Positions 1 to 8,663 of a stretch of 47,501 nucleotides of DNA are shown piece by piece. Position 1 is the first letter of the stretch; every line of letters begins with the position of its first letter. Below the pieces are notes generated by a model. The model saw only the letters and a list, made by a program, of their open reading frames with translations. It was not told where the DNA came from and did not search any database. This DNA comes from Bacillota bacterium (GTDB lineage Bacteria > Bacillota > Negativicutes > Sporomusales > CTSoil-080), in contig JAGGAC010000054.1 in assembly GCA_017889635.1 (NCBI GenBank), positions 1-47,501 on the forward strand. Reading direction: 5' to 3'. The position numbers and the translations under genes are program-made.

Positions 1-1
1 C

Positions 2-220
2 TCTAATGCCATGAATCACCAGGCCGCCCTAAGCCAACAGGTATTTAGCGCGATGCAGCAAGTGAACACAATTAGCCATGACATCGCCGGTCAAACCCAG
101 ACTATTTCGGCAGCAACTGAAGAACAATCAGCTTCAATGGAAGAAATCGCTTCTTTCAGCCAACATCTGGCTACCCTGGCTGAACAACTTAATGTTGCGG
201 TCACCAAATTCAAAATGTAA
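2..220 (+). CDS. Methyl-accepting chemotaxis protein, C-terminal end (partial)
   Basis: The reading frame is open from the left edge and ends at 220, so only about 72 C-terminal residues are present. The stretch contains TISAATEEQSASMEEIA followed by heptad-like leucines, typical of the cytoplasmic coiled coil of chemoreceptors, where such segments signal to CheA/CheW. The ligand-binding part and the hairpin tip lie outside the window. A terminator follows at once. The family assignment rests on the EEQSASMEEI-type motif; the ligand cannot be inferred. Confidence 0.85.
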   Translation, partial: SNAMNHQAALSQQVFSAMQQVNTISHDIAGQTQTISAATEEQSASMEEIASFSQHLATLAEQLNVAVTKFKM

Positions 221-222
221 TA

Positions 223-250
223 AAAACGGTCCTCTTGGGGACCGTTTTTT
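223..250 (+). terminator. Intrinsic terminator of the chemoreceptor gene
   Basis: Inverted repeat AAACGGTCC / GGACCGTTT around a short loop, with a run of six T at the 3' side, directly after the chemoreceptor stop codon. Confidence 0.9.
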
Positions 251-353
251 ATTACATTTACCTTTTACTTATCATTCTCGCCAACCTTTGGAAGGTATCT
301 TTCATACTATTCGAGGATACTCTAAAAAAAACATCAAAAGGAGCAATGCCATA

Positions 354-710
354 ATGACTGAGATTGAATATGTAAATAACGGTGTTACAATAAGTCCGGC
401 GATTCCCTCTCCTTATGATGATGTTGAACTTTCCTATTCTGGTCTGTTAATCCAAAGCGGCGCTACAGAAGTTTATGCCCATATCGGATTTGGCGACACA
501 TGGGCAAATTCTAGCGAGTATAAACTAGAAAAGTCAGGCCATCAATACAAAACAAAGATTTATATTCCATCAAACGCCGAAAATCTTAATGTATGTTTCA
601 AAGATGCGGCCGACAACTGGGATAATAACTCCGGCACCAATTACTCATTTGTACTTAGTGTCGGTGAGCGGAAAGATTACATGTTAAGTAATACTTTTGA
701 ACGGTTATAA
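354..710 (+). CDS. Stand-alone carbohydrate-binding protein, CBM25/starch-binding-like
   Basis: A 118-residue protein with no signal peptide and no catalytic domain. The sequence is one beta-rich module: an early PSPYDDVELSYSGLL strand region, GATEVYAHIGFGDTW, and near the C-terminus the diagnostic VCFKDAADNWDNNSG segment. Family 25 and related starch-binding modules carry the same F-x-D-x-x-x-NWDNN ending, so binding of alpha-glucan is likely by family; the cellular role is not known. The start at 354 is supported by AAAAGGAG at 336-343; the frame runs further upstream but without a good ribosome site. It is separated from the upstream receptor by a terminator and ends at a copy of a dispersed repeat. 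Confidence 0.72.
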   Translation: MTEIEYVNNGVTISPAIPSPYDDVELSYSGLLIQSGATEVYAHIGFGDTWANSSEYKLEKSGHQYKTKIYIPSNAENLNVCFKDAADNWDNNSGTNYSFVLSVGERKDYMLSNTFERL

Positions 711-776
711 ATAAGACCTAATTCAGGTGGGGTTTTAACCCCATCAGAATTTAGTCGAATTATTCATCGGATAAAT
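711..776. repeat. Dispersed hairpin repeat, short (deleted) copy
   Basis: Begins right after the preceding stop codon. It has a GGTGGGGTTTTAACCCCATC hairpin, then AGTCGAATTATTCATCGGATAAAT. Compared with the copy at 4184-4316 it lacks about 50 bases between AGTCGAATTA and TTCATCGGATAAAT, which carry the second hairpin. It may also serve as a transcript end for the upstream gene. Confidence 0.75.
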
Positions 777-805
777 AAGCTTACTTAGGAGGTTTGACAA
801 CGCCT

Positions 806-1528
806 ATGGATCTCTTGAGCATTGGAAACATAATACTAAGAACATCATTTGCTTTCTTTGTCATGCTGCTGTTAATCAGGCTAATTGGCAGAAAACAGAT
901 AGCACAGTTAACCTTTTTCGACTATGTCACAGGCATAACAGTTGGTTCAATTGCTGCGGTTATAGCAGTAGACACTGCCATTCCATTGCTGACTGGAATG
1001 GCTACTTTAGTAATATGGTTTGCTTGGATTATGGCGATAAACGCCATCACTTTAAAAAGCGTTCCTGCAAGGAAATTCATCGATGGAGTGCCAATAATGG
1101 TAGTATATGACGGAAAAATCCTTGAAAAAAACCTTGGTCTAAAATACTACAATGTACATGATTTATTAATGCAGCTTAGAGAAAATGGCGTCTTTGATCC
1201 TGGTGAAGTTCAAGTGGCAATCGCTGAAGCGAATGGTAATCTAAGCATACTAAAAAAGTCTGACTACCAACCAGCAACCGTAAAAGACCTAAATCTTCCG
1301 CCAAGCACCCAGGCTGCCAGTTGGTTCATCGGCAAAGAATTAATTATTGATGGGAAAATAATCGAAGAAAATCTTACTGCGTTTGGTATCCAAAAAAACT
1401 GGCTCCACGAAAAATTAGAAAGCCAAGGCATATGCGATGTATCGCAAGTACTCTTGGCCACAATAACGCCACAAGGAACCTTGTATCTAGATAAAAAGAA
1501 AGATACTATACCGCTAAATATTCACTAG
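806..1528 (+). CDS. DUF421 (YetF/YdfS-type) membrane protein
   Basis: A 240-residue protein with about three N-terminal membrane helices (residues 8-80) followed by a soluble alpha/beta region. Motifs typical of DUF421 are visible: RLIGRKQIAQLTFFDYVTGI near residue 30 and a DGKILEKNL/DGKIIEENL pair in the C-terminal half. In Bacillus, YetF-type proteins are spore or envelope membrane proteins, and some relatives take part in germination; the precise role here is unknown. The start is set at ATG 806 because AGGAGG at 787-792 is 13 bases away, whereas the upstream in-frame TTG at 794 lies only one base from it. Confidence 0.85.
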   Translation: MDLLSIGNIILRTSFAFFVMLLLIRLIGRKQIAQLTFFDYVTGITVGSIAAVIAVDTAIPLLTGMATLVIWFAWIMAINAITLKSVPARKFIDGVPIMVVYDGKILEKNLGLKYYNVHDLLMQLRENGVFDPGEVQVAIAEANGNLSILKKSDYQPATVKDLNLPPSTQAASWFIGKELIIDGKIIEENLTAFGIQKNWLHEKLESQGICDVSQVLLATITPQGTLYLDKKKDTIPLNIH

Positions 1529-1596
1529 CCAACTGCTTACAAAATAAAAATCCCCGGTCAACTCGACCGAGGTACAATAAACGCAACCAGCTTCAA

Positions 1597-1746
1597 CTAT
1601 GCAGCTTTTTTCCGGTTCACAGTATCCATTTTCTCTGCTGACATCAGCTGCGCATACTCCATTGCCCGCAGATACAGTGCATATGACATAATATCCATAA
1701 AGTTTTTAGGATTACTAAAAACAGAGTTCAGAAATTTTTTAATCAT
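1597..1746 (-). CDS. Small hypothetical protein, 49 residues
   Basis: The minus-strand frame starts MIKKFLNSVFSNPKNF and ends NRKKAA. A strong GGGAGGTGG ribosome site lies about six bases before the ATG. The protein is amphipathic and Met-rich, with repeated Met-Tyr-Ala segments (DIMSYALYLRAMEYAQLM), and is probably helical. It has no recognised domain. The coding call rests on the ribosome site, the complete frame and placement in a gap convergent with DUF421. Function unknown. Confidence 0.6.
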   Translation of the reverse strand: MIKKFLNSVFSNPKNFMDIMSYALYLRAMEYAQLMSAEKMDTVNRKKAA

Positions 1747-2079
1747 CTTTCCACCTCCCTGATTCCTTGGTATTGCTATATTATCAAAGGTTAATTATCA
1801 CGTCAATTTAATCGTTTATTCACAATTGCCGGAATATGCGCATTGTTCAAGCATCGCCCACCAAAGAGAGATATTGGCTCGTCAGACGATGCAACAATCA
1901 AGCGGCCATCCAAAAAGTAAAATAAAACAATAAAAAAGCTGACCGAAAAGGGTTTTAAATTATCCTTGATGGTCGCTTTTTTTATTCTCTCCCTATTTTT
2001 GTATCAGGATATTCTTTTTCAATATTACTTTATTTTGGTATAATAGCATGGCATATCTTTTATTCACCGGAGGTACAAC
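1747..2079. other. Intergenic region with a possible terminator and the CPBP promoter
   Basis: It holds the ribosome site of the small minus-strand gene at its left end. Near 1934-1983 an imperfect hairpin (AAAAAGCTGACC pairing with GGTCGCTTTTTT) ends in a T run. An AT-rich promoter-like stretch with TATAAT at 2039-2044 precedes the CPBP gene. No other gene was seen. Confidence 0.45.
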
Positions 2080-2961
2080 ATGATAAATTTAGAGCTGTTA
2101 CCGTTGGCAACAATTTATTGTTATAGCGCCCTATATATTTCCGTGCTTTCTTTATGGCTGCCACTTAAGTTAAAATTGCCGGCTTGGAGCATAACAGGTA
2201 TCATTGCTTGCATTTTTGCTTTAATAAACAATCAAATGGACATATATGCTGTATTGCCGATTGTAGCCCTAGCGTGTGCGGTGTACTTTTCCGGAAAAAA
2301 TAATATTCCTTCCACAGGGCGCATTATTGCTGGAATAACTGTTATCTTCATTGCTATTCCATTGGGGGCCCATTTAATTCCCTACTTTCATAATCTTAAA
2401 ATATTGTCCAATGTCTATATCAGCACAGACGGTATACCATTTACCATGTACCTTAATTTTGATAAAACAATAGTAGGATTATGTATTTTGGGACTGACCC
2501 AACATTTAATATCCAATAAAAACACATGGCTAAGTATGATCAAAGAAACAATTCCCCCAGCAAGTGTCCTTATTTTTATCAGTATTTTACTTGCCATACT
2601 TGTCGGGAATGTTCATTTTGATCCTAAGCTTCCGGAATGCTTATGGATCTGGAGCATAACCAATTTACTTTTTGTTTGCACAGCAGAGGAAGGCTTTTTC
2701 CGCGGATTTATTCAAAAAAATCTGGCGATGATTTTTGCAAACCATCAGTGGGGAAAACCTATCGCCTTAATAATTACTTCTTTGTTTTATGGACTTATCC
2801 ATTTCTCAGGCGGAATAATCTACGTTGGATTGGTCGTGGTTGCTGGAATAGGCTACGGATGGATTTATCAAAAAACCAACCATATTGAAGCAAGCATATT
2901 AACGCATTTTGCTCTTAATCTTATCCATATCCTATTTTTCACCTATCCGGCTTTGCCTTAA
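2080..2961 (+). CDS. CPBP-family intramembrane metalloprotease
   Basis: A 293-residue, very hydrophobic protein with about eight membrane segments. The C-terminal third carries the CPBP (CAAX protease/bacteriocin-processing) motifs: EEGFFRG near residue 205, the FYGLIHFSGG segment with the second conserved His near 240, and a final HFALNLIHI motif. These Glu and His residues form the metal site in Rce1-like proteases. CGGAGG at 2068-2073 fixes the ATG. It stands alone; bacterial family members often give self-immunity or process peptides, but no partner is nearby. Base composition is more AT-rich than the housekeeping block. Confidence 0.85.
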   Translation: MINLELLPLATIYCYSALYISVLSLWLPLKLKLPAWSITGIIACIFALINNQMDIYAVLPIVALACAVYFSGKNNIPSTGRIIAGITVIFIAIPLGAHLIPYFHNLKILSNVYISTDGIPFTMYLNFDKTIVGLCILGLTQHLISNKNTWLSMIKETIPPASVLIFISILLAILVGNVHFDPKLPECLWIWSITNLLFVCTAEEGFFRGFIQKNLAMIFANHQWGKPIALIITSLFYGLIHFSGGIIYVGLVVVAGIGYGWIYQKTNHIEASILTHFALNLIHILFFTYPALP

Positions 2962-2965
2962 CATA

Positions 2966-3073
2966 TTAATACAGCCGCTTGGCTAATTTCCACATGAAAT
3001 CAAAAGCCCGAGCATGGCCTATAGCATCCAAATGATCACGCAATGCCTTGCCAGTAATGTTACGTAGCGGACC
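2966..3073 (-). pseudogene. Unidentified C-terminal gene fragment (35 codons)
   Basis: On the minus strand a frame reads GPLRNITGKALRDHLDAIG...AFDFMWKLAKRLY and stops at 2966; immediately upstream are in-frame stops and no start. Composition looks protein-like (amphipathic helix with LRDHLDAIGHARAFD), so it is probably the tail of a lost gene. The family is not recognised. Confidence 0.35.
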
Positions 3074-3182
3074 CTATTAAGACATGGCATGCTTATTACA
3101 ATCAACAACCATATTCCAAAAACAACACTTTTATAACAACCAGTCCTGTATTATAACGCCGCTCACCATAGCACTATAGTAA

Positions 3183-3197
3183 GCATATTATGTAATA
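3183..3197 (+). promoter_or_regulatory. Possible sporulation promoter -10 region
   Basis: GCATATTATGTAATA lies 34 bases before the coat-like start codon. Nearly the same sequence occurs at 35113-35130, before another Cys-containing unknown protein. CATATTA resembles the CATA-type -10 elements of late sporulation sigma factors, and an AC pair lies about 17 bases upstream. This is inference from resemblance. Confidence 0.4.
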
Positions 3198-3230
3198 GAC
3201 CTCCACTATGCTATGAAAGGTGGTGCTTCA

Positions 3231-3617
3231 ATGTCTACGTATCGTGAATGGGAAGATCCCAACATAGAAGATTACGATTACGATTACGATTATGCTGAAG
3301 AGTATATAGAAGGCGATGACCGCCAATGTTCACCACAACGTCAATGCTCTCCACGACAATGCCCTCCACGGCCGTGTTCTCCACGAGAGTGTTCTCCGCA
3401 ACAGTGTTCTCCACAACAGCAATGTTATCCTCGCCAGTGTTATCCTCGGCCATGTTCTCCAAGGCAATGTTCCCCAAGACCTTGCTCACCAAGACAATGT
3501 AGTCCTCGCATTTGTTTACCAAATATTTGTGCTCCGTTTAGTTGCTATCCAAGACCTTGCCAACCTAACCAATGTTATCCTCGCCAATGCTACCCTCGTA
3601 GAGAAGAATCATATTAA
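3231..3617 (+). CDS. Cys-Pro-Arg repeat protein, spore-coat-like
   Basis: A 128-residue low-complexity protein. Residues 1-35 are acidic with repeated Asp-Tyr pairs (DYDYDYDYAEEY); residues 36-123 are about eighteen C-[SYP]-P-[RQ]-[QPE] repeats such as QCSPRQCPPRPCSPREC, giving a basic, disulfide-capable rod. There is no signal peptide. Such Cys/Tyr-rich proteins are typical of spore coat or exosporium layers that cross-link by disulfides and dityrosine; this is inference, since no named family was recognised. The start at 3231 is chosen over 3213 because AAAGGTGG (3216-3223) is then a proper ribosome site. The Dps-like gene follows 26 bases later and is probably co-transcribed. Confidence 0.7.
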   Translation: MSTYREWEDPNIEDYDYDYDYAEEYIEGDDRQCSPQRQCSPRQCPPRPCSPRECSPQQCSPQQQCYPRQCYPRPCSPRQCSPRPCSPRQCSPRICLPNICAPFSCYPRPCQPNQCYPRQCYPRREESY

Positions 3618-3643
3618 ACTTACAAAATTCAAAAGGAGGTAAC

Positions 3644-4129
3644 ATGAGTAACCAATCTTGCCCTAGTAGTTTTGACAAAGATAAAATATGTGAGGTCGTA
3701 GAAGGCTTAAACATCTATCTTGCCAATTTAAACATTTTATTTGTCAAACTTCATAATTTACACTGGAATGTTGTTGGCGTAGGCTTCTTCGATTTACACA
3801 CCAAAACTCAAGAATTGTATGAAAAAATAGCCGAAGAGCTAGATCAAGTCGCTGAAAGAATTAAAGCACTAGGATTTTTGCCCCTTGCTTCAATGCAAGA
3901 ATACCTGTCGGTCGCTACTATCTGCGAGCTTCCTAGTAAAGCATTTGCTACACCGGAAGTGCCAAAAATAATTATTGATGATTTCTGTTGCACTTTAAAC
4001 TTGTTACGGAAAATCGATGCGGCTGCAAAAAAAGCATCTGATGACTGTACTGTTGGTTTGCTTACTGAAGCAATGTGTTTCCTCCAAAAAAATATTTGGA
4101 TGATGGATGCTTATTTAAGCCGTTGCTAG
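3644..4129 (+). CDS. Dps/ferritin-like protein
   Basis: A 161-residue protein with the Dps fold signature: LHNLHWNVVGVGFFDLHTKT near residues 38-57, then YEKIAEELDQVAERI. The His, Asp and Glu positions correspond to the inter-subunit ferroxidase centre. Dps proteins form 12-subunit shells that oxidise and store iron and protect DNA. This copy has an unusual number of Cys (near the N-terminus, in a CC pair at FCCTLN, and at the C-terminal SRC), which fits the Cys-rich coat-like partner upstream. AAAGGAGG lies just before the ATG. The pairing suggests a spore-associated ferritin, but this is not shown by sequence alone. Confidence 0.83.
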   Translation: MSNQSCPSSFDKDKICEVVEGLNIYLANLNILFVKLHNLHWNVVGVGFFDLHTKTQELYEKIAEELDQVAERIKALGFLPLASMQEYLSVATICELPSKAFATPEVPKIIIDDFCCTLNLLRKIDAAAKKASDDCTVGLLTEAMCFLQKNIWMMDAYLSRC

Positions 4130-4183
4130 TAACTATGTGTCCTTTGTATTTTACATTATAGCCAGAACGAGCGCGCACTGTAT

Positions 4184-4316
4184 TGATAAATGAGACTTAA
4201 TTCAGATGGGGTTTTAACCCCATCTGAATTTTAGTCGAATTATCCAGGGAATTAGCCGTTCTTTACTCCAGCCTGTAGCGGATGGAGTATTAGAACGGGT
4301 TATTCATCGGATAAAT
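4184..4316. repeat. Dispersed two-hairpin repeat, full copy
   Basis: Two stem-loops in tandem. The first is a perfect TTCAGATGGGGTT / AACCCCATCTGAA stem (4201-4228). The second pairs CCGTTCTTTACTCCA (4256-4270) with TGGAGTATTAGAACGG (4283-4298). The element closes with TTATTCATCGGATAAAT. Related copies lie at 711-776 (deleted), 46805-46901 (5' part only) and 11458-11476 (tail only). It has no coding capacity. It could be a non-autonomous transposable element, for example of the IS200/IS605 type whose ends are hairpins, but no transposase is present here. Confidence 0.78.
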
Positions 4317-4589
4317 GCTCGTCCTGGTTTTTTATTATCTTGACAGTAGGCTTCACTTAAACGTCCTCATTCGGCTTGCCTTCCATTTACCGCCTTGCTT
4401 ATGACCTCGTGAATCAACAGGCTCATGCACAACAGACCGAGGCATTGGCTCATAGCATTCGACCTGACCCACGCCATCTTTTCCATTTCCTGTTCCCATT
4501 CTCATAGTACTATTTTATCATGTCAAGCCCCCTCGAAAGTCTAAACTTTGTCTAATTTATTACGCCCATCTCTTTAGCTATTATAAATA
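4317..4589. other. Intergenic region without a recognisable gene
   Basis: No frame with a start and ribosome site was found. A plus-strand open stretch of roughly 50 codons ending near 4506 has protein-like content (LVNQQAHAQQTEALAHSI) but no start, so it may be further gene debris. Confidence 0.4.
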
Positions 4590-4739
4590 ATGGCAAAAGC
4601 TGGAGTAGGTCTTGAAGAAATAATGGAACGGCTAGGACATTCTGACGACGACACAACTAGACAAGTTTACCTGCACGTTACAAAAGACATGAAAAAAGAG
4701 GCCGCCCATAAGTTTGATGCACTTATGGACAACCTCTAA
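4590..4739 (+). pseudogene. Tyrosine recombinase (phage integrase) C-terminal remnant
   Basis: A 49-codon frame reads GVGLEEIMERLGHSDDDTTR then QVYLHVT. This is the end of the tyrosine-recombinase catalytic domain, with the conserved LGH and the Tyr nucleophile in xxxYxH form. The N-terminal DNA-binding domains and the first catalytic Arg are missing, so it is inactive. It marks an old integration event between the Dps gene and groEL. Confidence 0.72.
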
Positions 4740-4754
4740 TTTTTAGACTAATTC

Positions 4755-4784
4755 GGGTACTAAAATGGTACTAATGGGCACTTA
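4755..4784. repeat. Phased short direct repeats beside the integrase remnant
   Basis: GGTACTAA occurs at 4756 and 4767, with a degenerate GGCACTTA at 4777, so the units are 10-11 bases apart. Short direct repeats just after an integrase gene are usual for recombinase arm-binding sites or attachment regions. No matching second attachment site was found in this window. Confidence 0.45.
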
Positions 4785-4826
4785 TAAAACCCTAGGCCCT
4801 TGATTTTACTGGGCTCGTTGGGCTTA

Positions 4827-6453
<1,627 letters not shown>

Positions 6454-6457
6454 TTAA

Positions 6458-6742
6458 TTATTCAACAATAGCCAAAACGTCTCTCTCGCTGAGAATGAGA
6501 TAGTCTTGACCGTCAATTTTTACTTCAGTACCAGCATATTTCGAGAAAATAACCTTGTCGCCTTCTTTGACATCAACCGCAATGCGCTGACCATTGTCAA
6601 GCACCTTTCCGGTTCCTATGGCAATAACTTTGCCTTCTTGGGGCTTTTCTTTAGCAGTGTCAGGAAGAACAATGCCACTTTTTGTAATTTCTTCTCTTGC
6701 CAGGGGTTGAATAACCACCCTGTCGCCTAATGGCTTAATCAT
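6458..6742 (-). CDS. groES: Co-chaperonin GroES
   Basis: A 94-residue protein, the standard length. It begins [18 protein letters not shown] and contains the mobile loop [19 protein letters not shown] (about residues 20-38) that binds GroEL, then [18 protein letters not shown]. It caps the GroEL ring during ATP-driven folding. AAAGGAGG precedes the ATG; the frame is open further upstream, but 6742 is the family start. It is the first gene of the groESL operon, 19 bases before groEL, and lies directly after a CIRCE operator. It is intact although groEL is broken. Confidence 0.98.
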   Translation of the reverse strand: MIKPLGDRVVIQPLAREEITKSGIVLPDTAKEKPQEGKVIAIGTGKVLDNGQRIAVDVKEGDKVIFSKYAGTEVKIDGQDYLILSERDVLAIVE

Positions 6743-6789
6743 GGTGAAAAAACCTCCTTTTATTTGGTACTTAAATGATTTAACTGTTG

Positions 6790-6816
6790 TTAGCACTCAC
6801 CATCGTCGAGTGCTAA
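6790..6816 (-). promoter_or_regulatory. CIRCE operator (HrcA site)
   Basis: Perfect TTAGCACTC-N9-GAGTGCTAA inverted repeat, the classical heat-shock operator bound by the HrcA repressor, located between the groESL promoter and groES. Confidence 0.98.
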
Positions 6817-6827
6817 TTCCATAATTT

Positions 6828-6856
6828 ATAATATATAATTCACCGCAAAAAATCAA
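6828..6856 (-). promoter_or_regulatory. groESL sigma-A-type promoter
   Basis: On the minus strand TTGATT (6856-6851), a 17-base spacer and TATTAT (6833-6828), just upstream of CIRCE, as expected for HrcA-repressed vegetative transcription. Confidence 0.75.
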
Positions 6857-6971
6857 GAGCATTAATGATTAAATTATAATTTTTTATTTATTTTTTCCTA
6901 AAATTATTGGTAGCTGGCCATTTTTTATATTACATTTTCCGAACTAAGTTCTATTTAAAAACAGACAGGAG

Positions 6972-7568
6972 CTAGTCTCCTGCCTGTCTCGCTTGCCCCT
7001 TAAGCAACCTGCCGGTCAGCACAGCTGCAATAACTGTTAACGAAACATTTACATTTGCCGCTACAATCACCTGATCAGGCTGCGGCAAATGTGGATGAGT
7101 AAAAAAACGGTAATCAACAAAATCGTTTAACCCTAGCCAAAAAACCGCCAGCAATGCCGGGAAACTGCGCCGTGGTAAAAGTCCCATGTAAATAAGACCC
7201 TCTAACGCCATGCCGCCATGACTGACCAAAAGTAAAAAGTCTTCAGGCCCAGGAAACATACCTTGACTCAAAAAATACTGGCTTAAAATCACAGTAGTCC
7301 AAAGCCCATACTTAATGACCCCCAGCACCGCCGCCCAGGCAAAAGCTAAGAGCCAATCCGGCAAAGCCCCCAGCCTGCCGGAAACAATCCAGTAAAGATA
7401 GACGCCGAATAGTGCAGCATGCAGCGGTGAATCAGGAACAACCCACCACAGATACCAGGGAGTACTTTGAAGCTGATCAGCATACCAATAAACGCCATAT
7501 AACGTCCCTAAAGCATTAACAACGATAAGCAAAATTAACAGCCAAGGTTGGTACAACAAACCTCTCAC
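6972..7568 (-). CDS. DUF1405 membrane protein
   Basis: A 198-residue protein with about six membrane helices. NALGTLYGVYWYADQL near residue 19 and WWVVPDSPLHAALFGVYLYW at 42-61 are the DUF1405 signature. The molecular function of the family is unknown. The GTG start follows the acetyltransferase stop by one base and has GGAG upstream, so the two genes are translationally coupled. Confidence 0.85.
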   Translation of the reverse strand: MRGLLYQPWLLILLIVVNALGTLYGVYWYADQLQSTPWYLWWVVPDSPLHAALFGVYLYWIVSGRLGALPDWLLAFAWAAVLGVIKYGLWTTVILSQYFLSQGMFPGPEDFLLLVSHGGMALEGLIYMGLLPRRSFPALLAVFWLGLNDFVDYRFFTHPHLPQPDQVIVAANVNVSLTVIAAVLTGRLLKGQARQAGD

Positions 7569-7569
7569 A

Positions 7570-8055
7570 TTACTTAGCTCCTAAATCCCGGACCGGAACG
7601 CCACCATAAAACGAATACGGCGGAATATCACAGTTAACAAGTGACATCGCCGACACCACTGCTCCCTCACCGATTACTACCCCTGGCAGTACAGTGCAAT
7701 TAGCGCCGATCATAACATCTTTTTCGATAACTACTTTGCCTTTACGCCACTCATGGCACAAAAACTCATGCCCCAGGATAGTTGTATTATAGCCGATAAT
7801 GACATTCTCACCAATTATGATCTCTTCCGGGAAAAATATGTCCAACATAACCATAAATCCTACAGAAGCATTCTTTCCAACTTTCACTCCAATAATACGA
7901 TATAAAAAATTTTTTACATCAAAAGACGGTGACAAACGACATAAAGAAATAATAAAGAAGTTCCAAAATACCCTGAGCGGACTAACTGTAACAGGCCAAA
8001 ATCTAAGAGAATTCTTCCCTGTGACAGAACAACTTTGATATTGGCGTTTAGACAT
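7570..8055 (-). CDS. Hexapeptide-repeat acyltransferase (LbH superfamily)
   Basis: A 161-residue protein. The middle and C-terminal part show the left-handed beta-helix hexapeptide pattern, e.g. VGKNASVGFMV, IIIGENVIIGYNTTILGH, DVMIGANCTVLPGVVIGEGA, ending in PPYSFYGGVPVRDLG, which is typical of acetyl-CoA-dependent O-acetyltransferases of the maltose/chloramphenicol acetyltransferase group. The conserved catalytic-type His is in LGHEF near residue 95. The acceptor is unknown. It is coupled to DUF1405 and follows the ANTAR regulator gene. Confidence 0.85.
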   Translation of the reverse strand: MSKRQYQSCSVTGKNSLRFWPVTVSPLRVFWNFFIISLCRLSPSFDVKNFLYRIIGVKVGKNASVGFMVMLDIFFPEEIIIGENVIIGYNTTILGHEFLCHEWRKGKVVIEKDVMIGANCTVLPGVVIGEGAVVSAMSLVNCDIPPYSFYGGVPVRDLGAK

Positions 8056-8079
8056 CAGGCCACCTCGTAAATCTAAAGG

Positions 8080-8661
8080 TTACTTTTTCTTAACCGCCGC
8101 ATTAACAATCGCTTCAGCAACCTCTTTGATTGATTTCCGCTTTGCCATGCTGTATTGCTGAATACGGCGATAAGCTTCATTCTCGGTTAGGCTATACGCA
8201 TCCATTAGTATACCCTTTGCCCGATCCAATAATTTACGAGTTTCCAGAGAATTTTTCACCTGGTCGAGTTCCCGTTCAAGCTCGGCAAACTCCTGAAACC
8301 GTGACAAGGCAATTTCCATAGCCGGAAAAAGGTTGGCCTCTTTAACCGGTTTGACCAAATACGCGAGAACACCCGAATCCTTGGCCTTTTCCACAATTTC
8401 TTTTTGGCTGAACGCCGTTAAGAGCAGCACCGGCGATATTTTTTCCGCCGAAATAACTTTCGCTGCAGCTATGCCATCCATCTCCGGCATCTTAATATCC
8501 ATTATCACCAAATCAGGCTTATGTTTTCGGACAAGTTCAATCGCTCTAATTCCGTCAGATGCCTCACCAACAACACTATGACCGGCTTCTTCTAGTAGCT
8601 CCCTTAAATCCATGCGAATAATAGATTCATTGTCGGCAATAACAATCCTCAATGCTTGCAT
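8080..8661 (-). CDS. pdtaR: ANTAR-domain response regulator (PdtaR/AmiR-NasT type)
   Basis: A 193-residue protein. The receiver domain has the phospho-acceptor Asp in LVIMDIKMPEMDGIAAA (near residue 54), the Thr in LLLTAF and the Lys in VKPVKEAN. A coiled linker (ELERELDQVKNSLETRKLLD) leads to the ANTAR domain (AKGILMDAYSLTENEAYRRI...). Phosphorylated ANTAR regulators bind paired-loop RNA hairpins and prevent termination. The ribosome site lies inside the end of the kinase gene, so kinase and regulator form one unit. RNA targets are not evident in the window. Confidence 0.92.
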   Translation of the reverse strand: MQALRIVIADNESIIRMDLRELLEEAGHSVVGEASDGIRAIELVRKHKPDLVIMDIKMPEMDGIAAAKVISAEKISPVLLLTAFSQKEIVEKAKDSGVLAYLVKPVKEANLFPAMEIALSRFQEFAELERELDQVKNSLETRKLLDRAKGILMDAYSLTENEAYRRIQQYSMAKRKSIKEVAEAIVNAAVKKK

Positions 8662-8663
8662 AA

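Noticed and set aside
794-805. TTG start of the DUF421 gene
   Set aside because: Only one base from the AGGAGG core; ATG 806 has a workable spacing.
3235-3522. Minus-strand frame across the Cys-rich gene
   Set aside because: Mirror of the repeat-rich coat-like gene; no start signal.
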